This document shows, piece after piece, positions 5,013 through 5,015 of a DNA stretch of 5,015 nucleotides (position 1 is the stretch's first letter; each line of letters opens with the position of its first letter). Source of the stretch: an uncultured Bacillota bacterium (GTDB taxonomy: Bacteria > Bacillota > Clostridia > Peptostreptococcales > Anaerovoracaceae). The DNA is taken from positions 1 to 5,015 of the forward strand of contig CAMNNG010000093.1 in the NCBI GenBank assembly GCA_946545145.1. Direction: 5' to 3'. The notes under the pieces are model-generated. The model did no database searches and was not told where the DNA came from. It worked only from the letters and a program-made list of their open reading frames with translations. Both the position numbers and the translations under genes were made by a program.

Positions 5013-5015
5013 CTC

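Overview
The window looks like chromosomal DNA of an anaerobic, amino-acid- or acid-fermenting Clostridia-type Firmicute. The basis is a 4-hydroxybutyryl-CoA dehydratase carrying all its iron-sulfur ligands, a short-chain-type acyl-CoA dehydrogenase, AGGAGG-type ribosome sites, frequent AGA/AGG and ATA codons at a moderate G+C, and clostridial-looking housekeeping proteins. The exact lineage cannot be fixed from 5 kb. There are no transposons, CRISPR arrays, phage genes, rRNA genes or tRNA genes.

Layout: the left end (1-425, minus) is the N-terminal part of a radical SAM protein of the bacterial Elp3-like family, cut by the window edge. A 262-bp divergent intergenic region (426-687) holds promoter-like sequences for both directions and a small dyad/hairpin in the rightward leader. 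A tightly packed rightward cluster follows: acyl-CoA dehydrogenase (688-1821), 4-hydroxybutyryl-CoA dehydratase abfD (1864-3318), an Nfu-type Fe-S scaffold (3323-3610), an unrecognised 91-residue cysteine-rich protein (3607-3882) and D-aminoacyl-tRNA deacylase dtd (3908-4357). Facing it is leftward msrA (4354-4944), whose stop codon overlaps that of dtd. Upstream of msrA lie a perfect 13-bp tandem repeat and a TATAAT box at the right edge.

How the genes may work together: the dehydratase makes crotonyl-CoA from 4-hydroxybutyryl-CoA, and the acyl-CoA dehydrogenase is a natural candidate to reduce crotonyl-CoA to butyryl-CoA. The Nfu scaffold sits 4 nt after abfD and has no ribosome site of its own. 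It overlaps the cysteine-rich gene by ATGA. Together they look like a maturation or redox module for the oxygen-sensitive [4Fe-4S] dehydratase (inference). dtd is a housekeeping tail gene.

The most unexpected signal is at the dtd/msrA junction. The stops overlap, so there is no room for an intergenic terminator. Instead there is a good rightward intrinsic terminator inside msrA (hairpin 4525-4554, then a T-run) and a weaker leftward one inside dtd (hairpin 4281-4251, then a T-rich tract). If both work, each gene carries the other's terminator within its coding sequence, and the two mRNAs are complementary over about 320 nt at their 3' ends.
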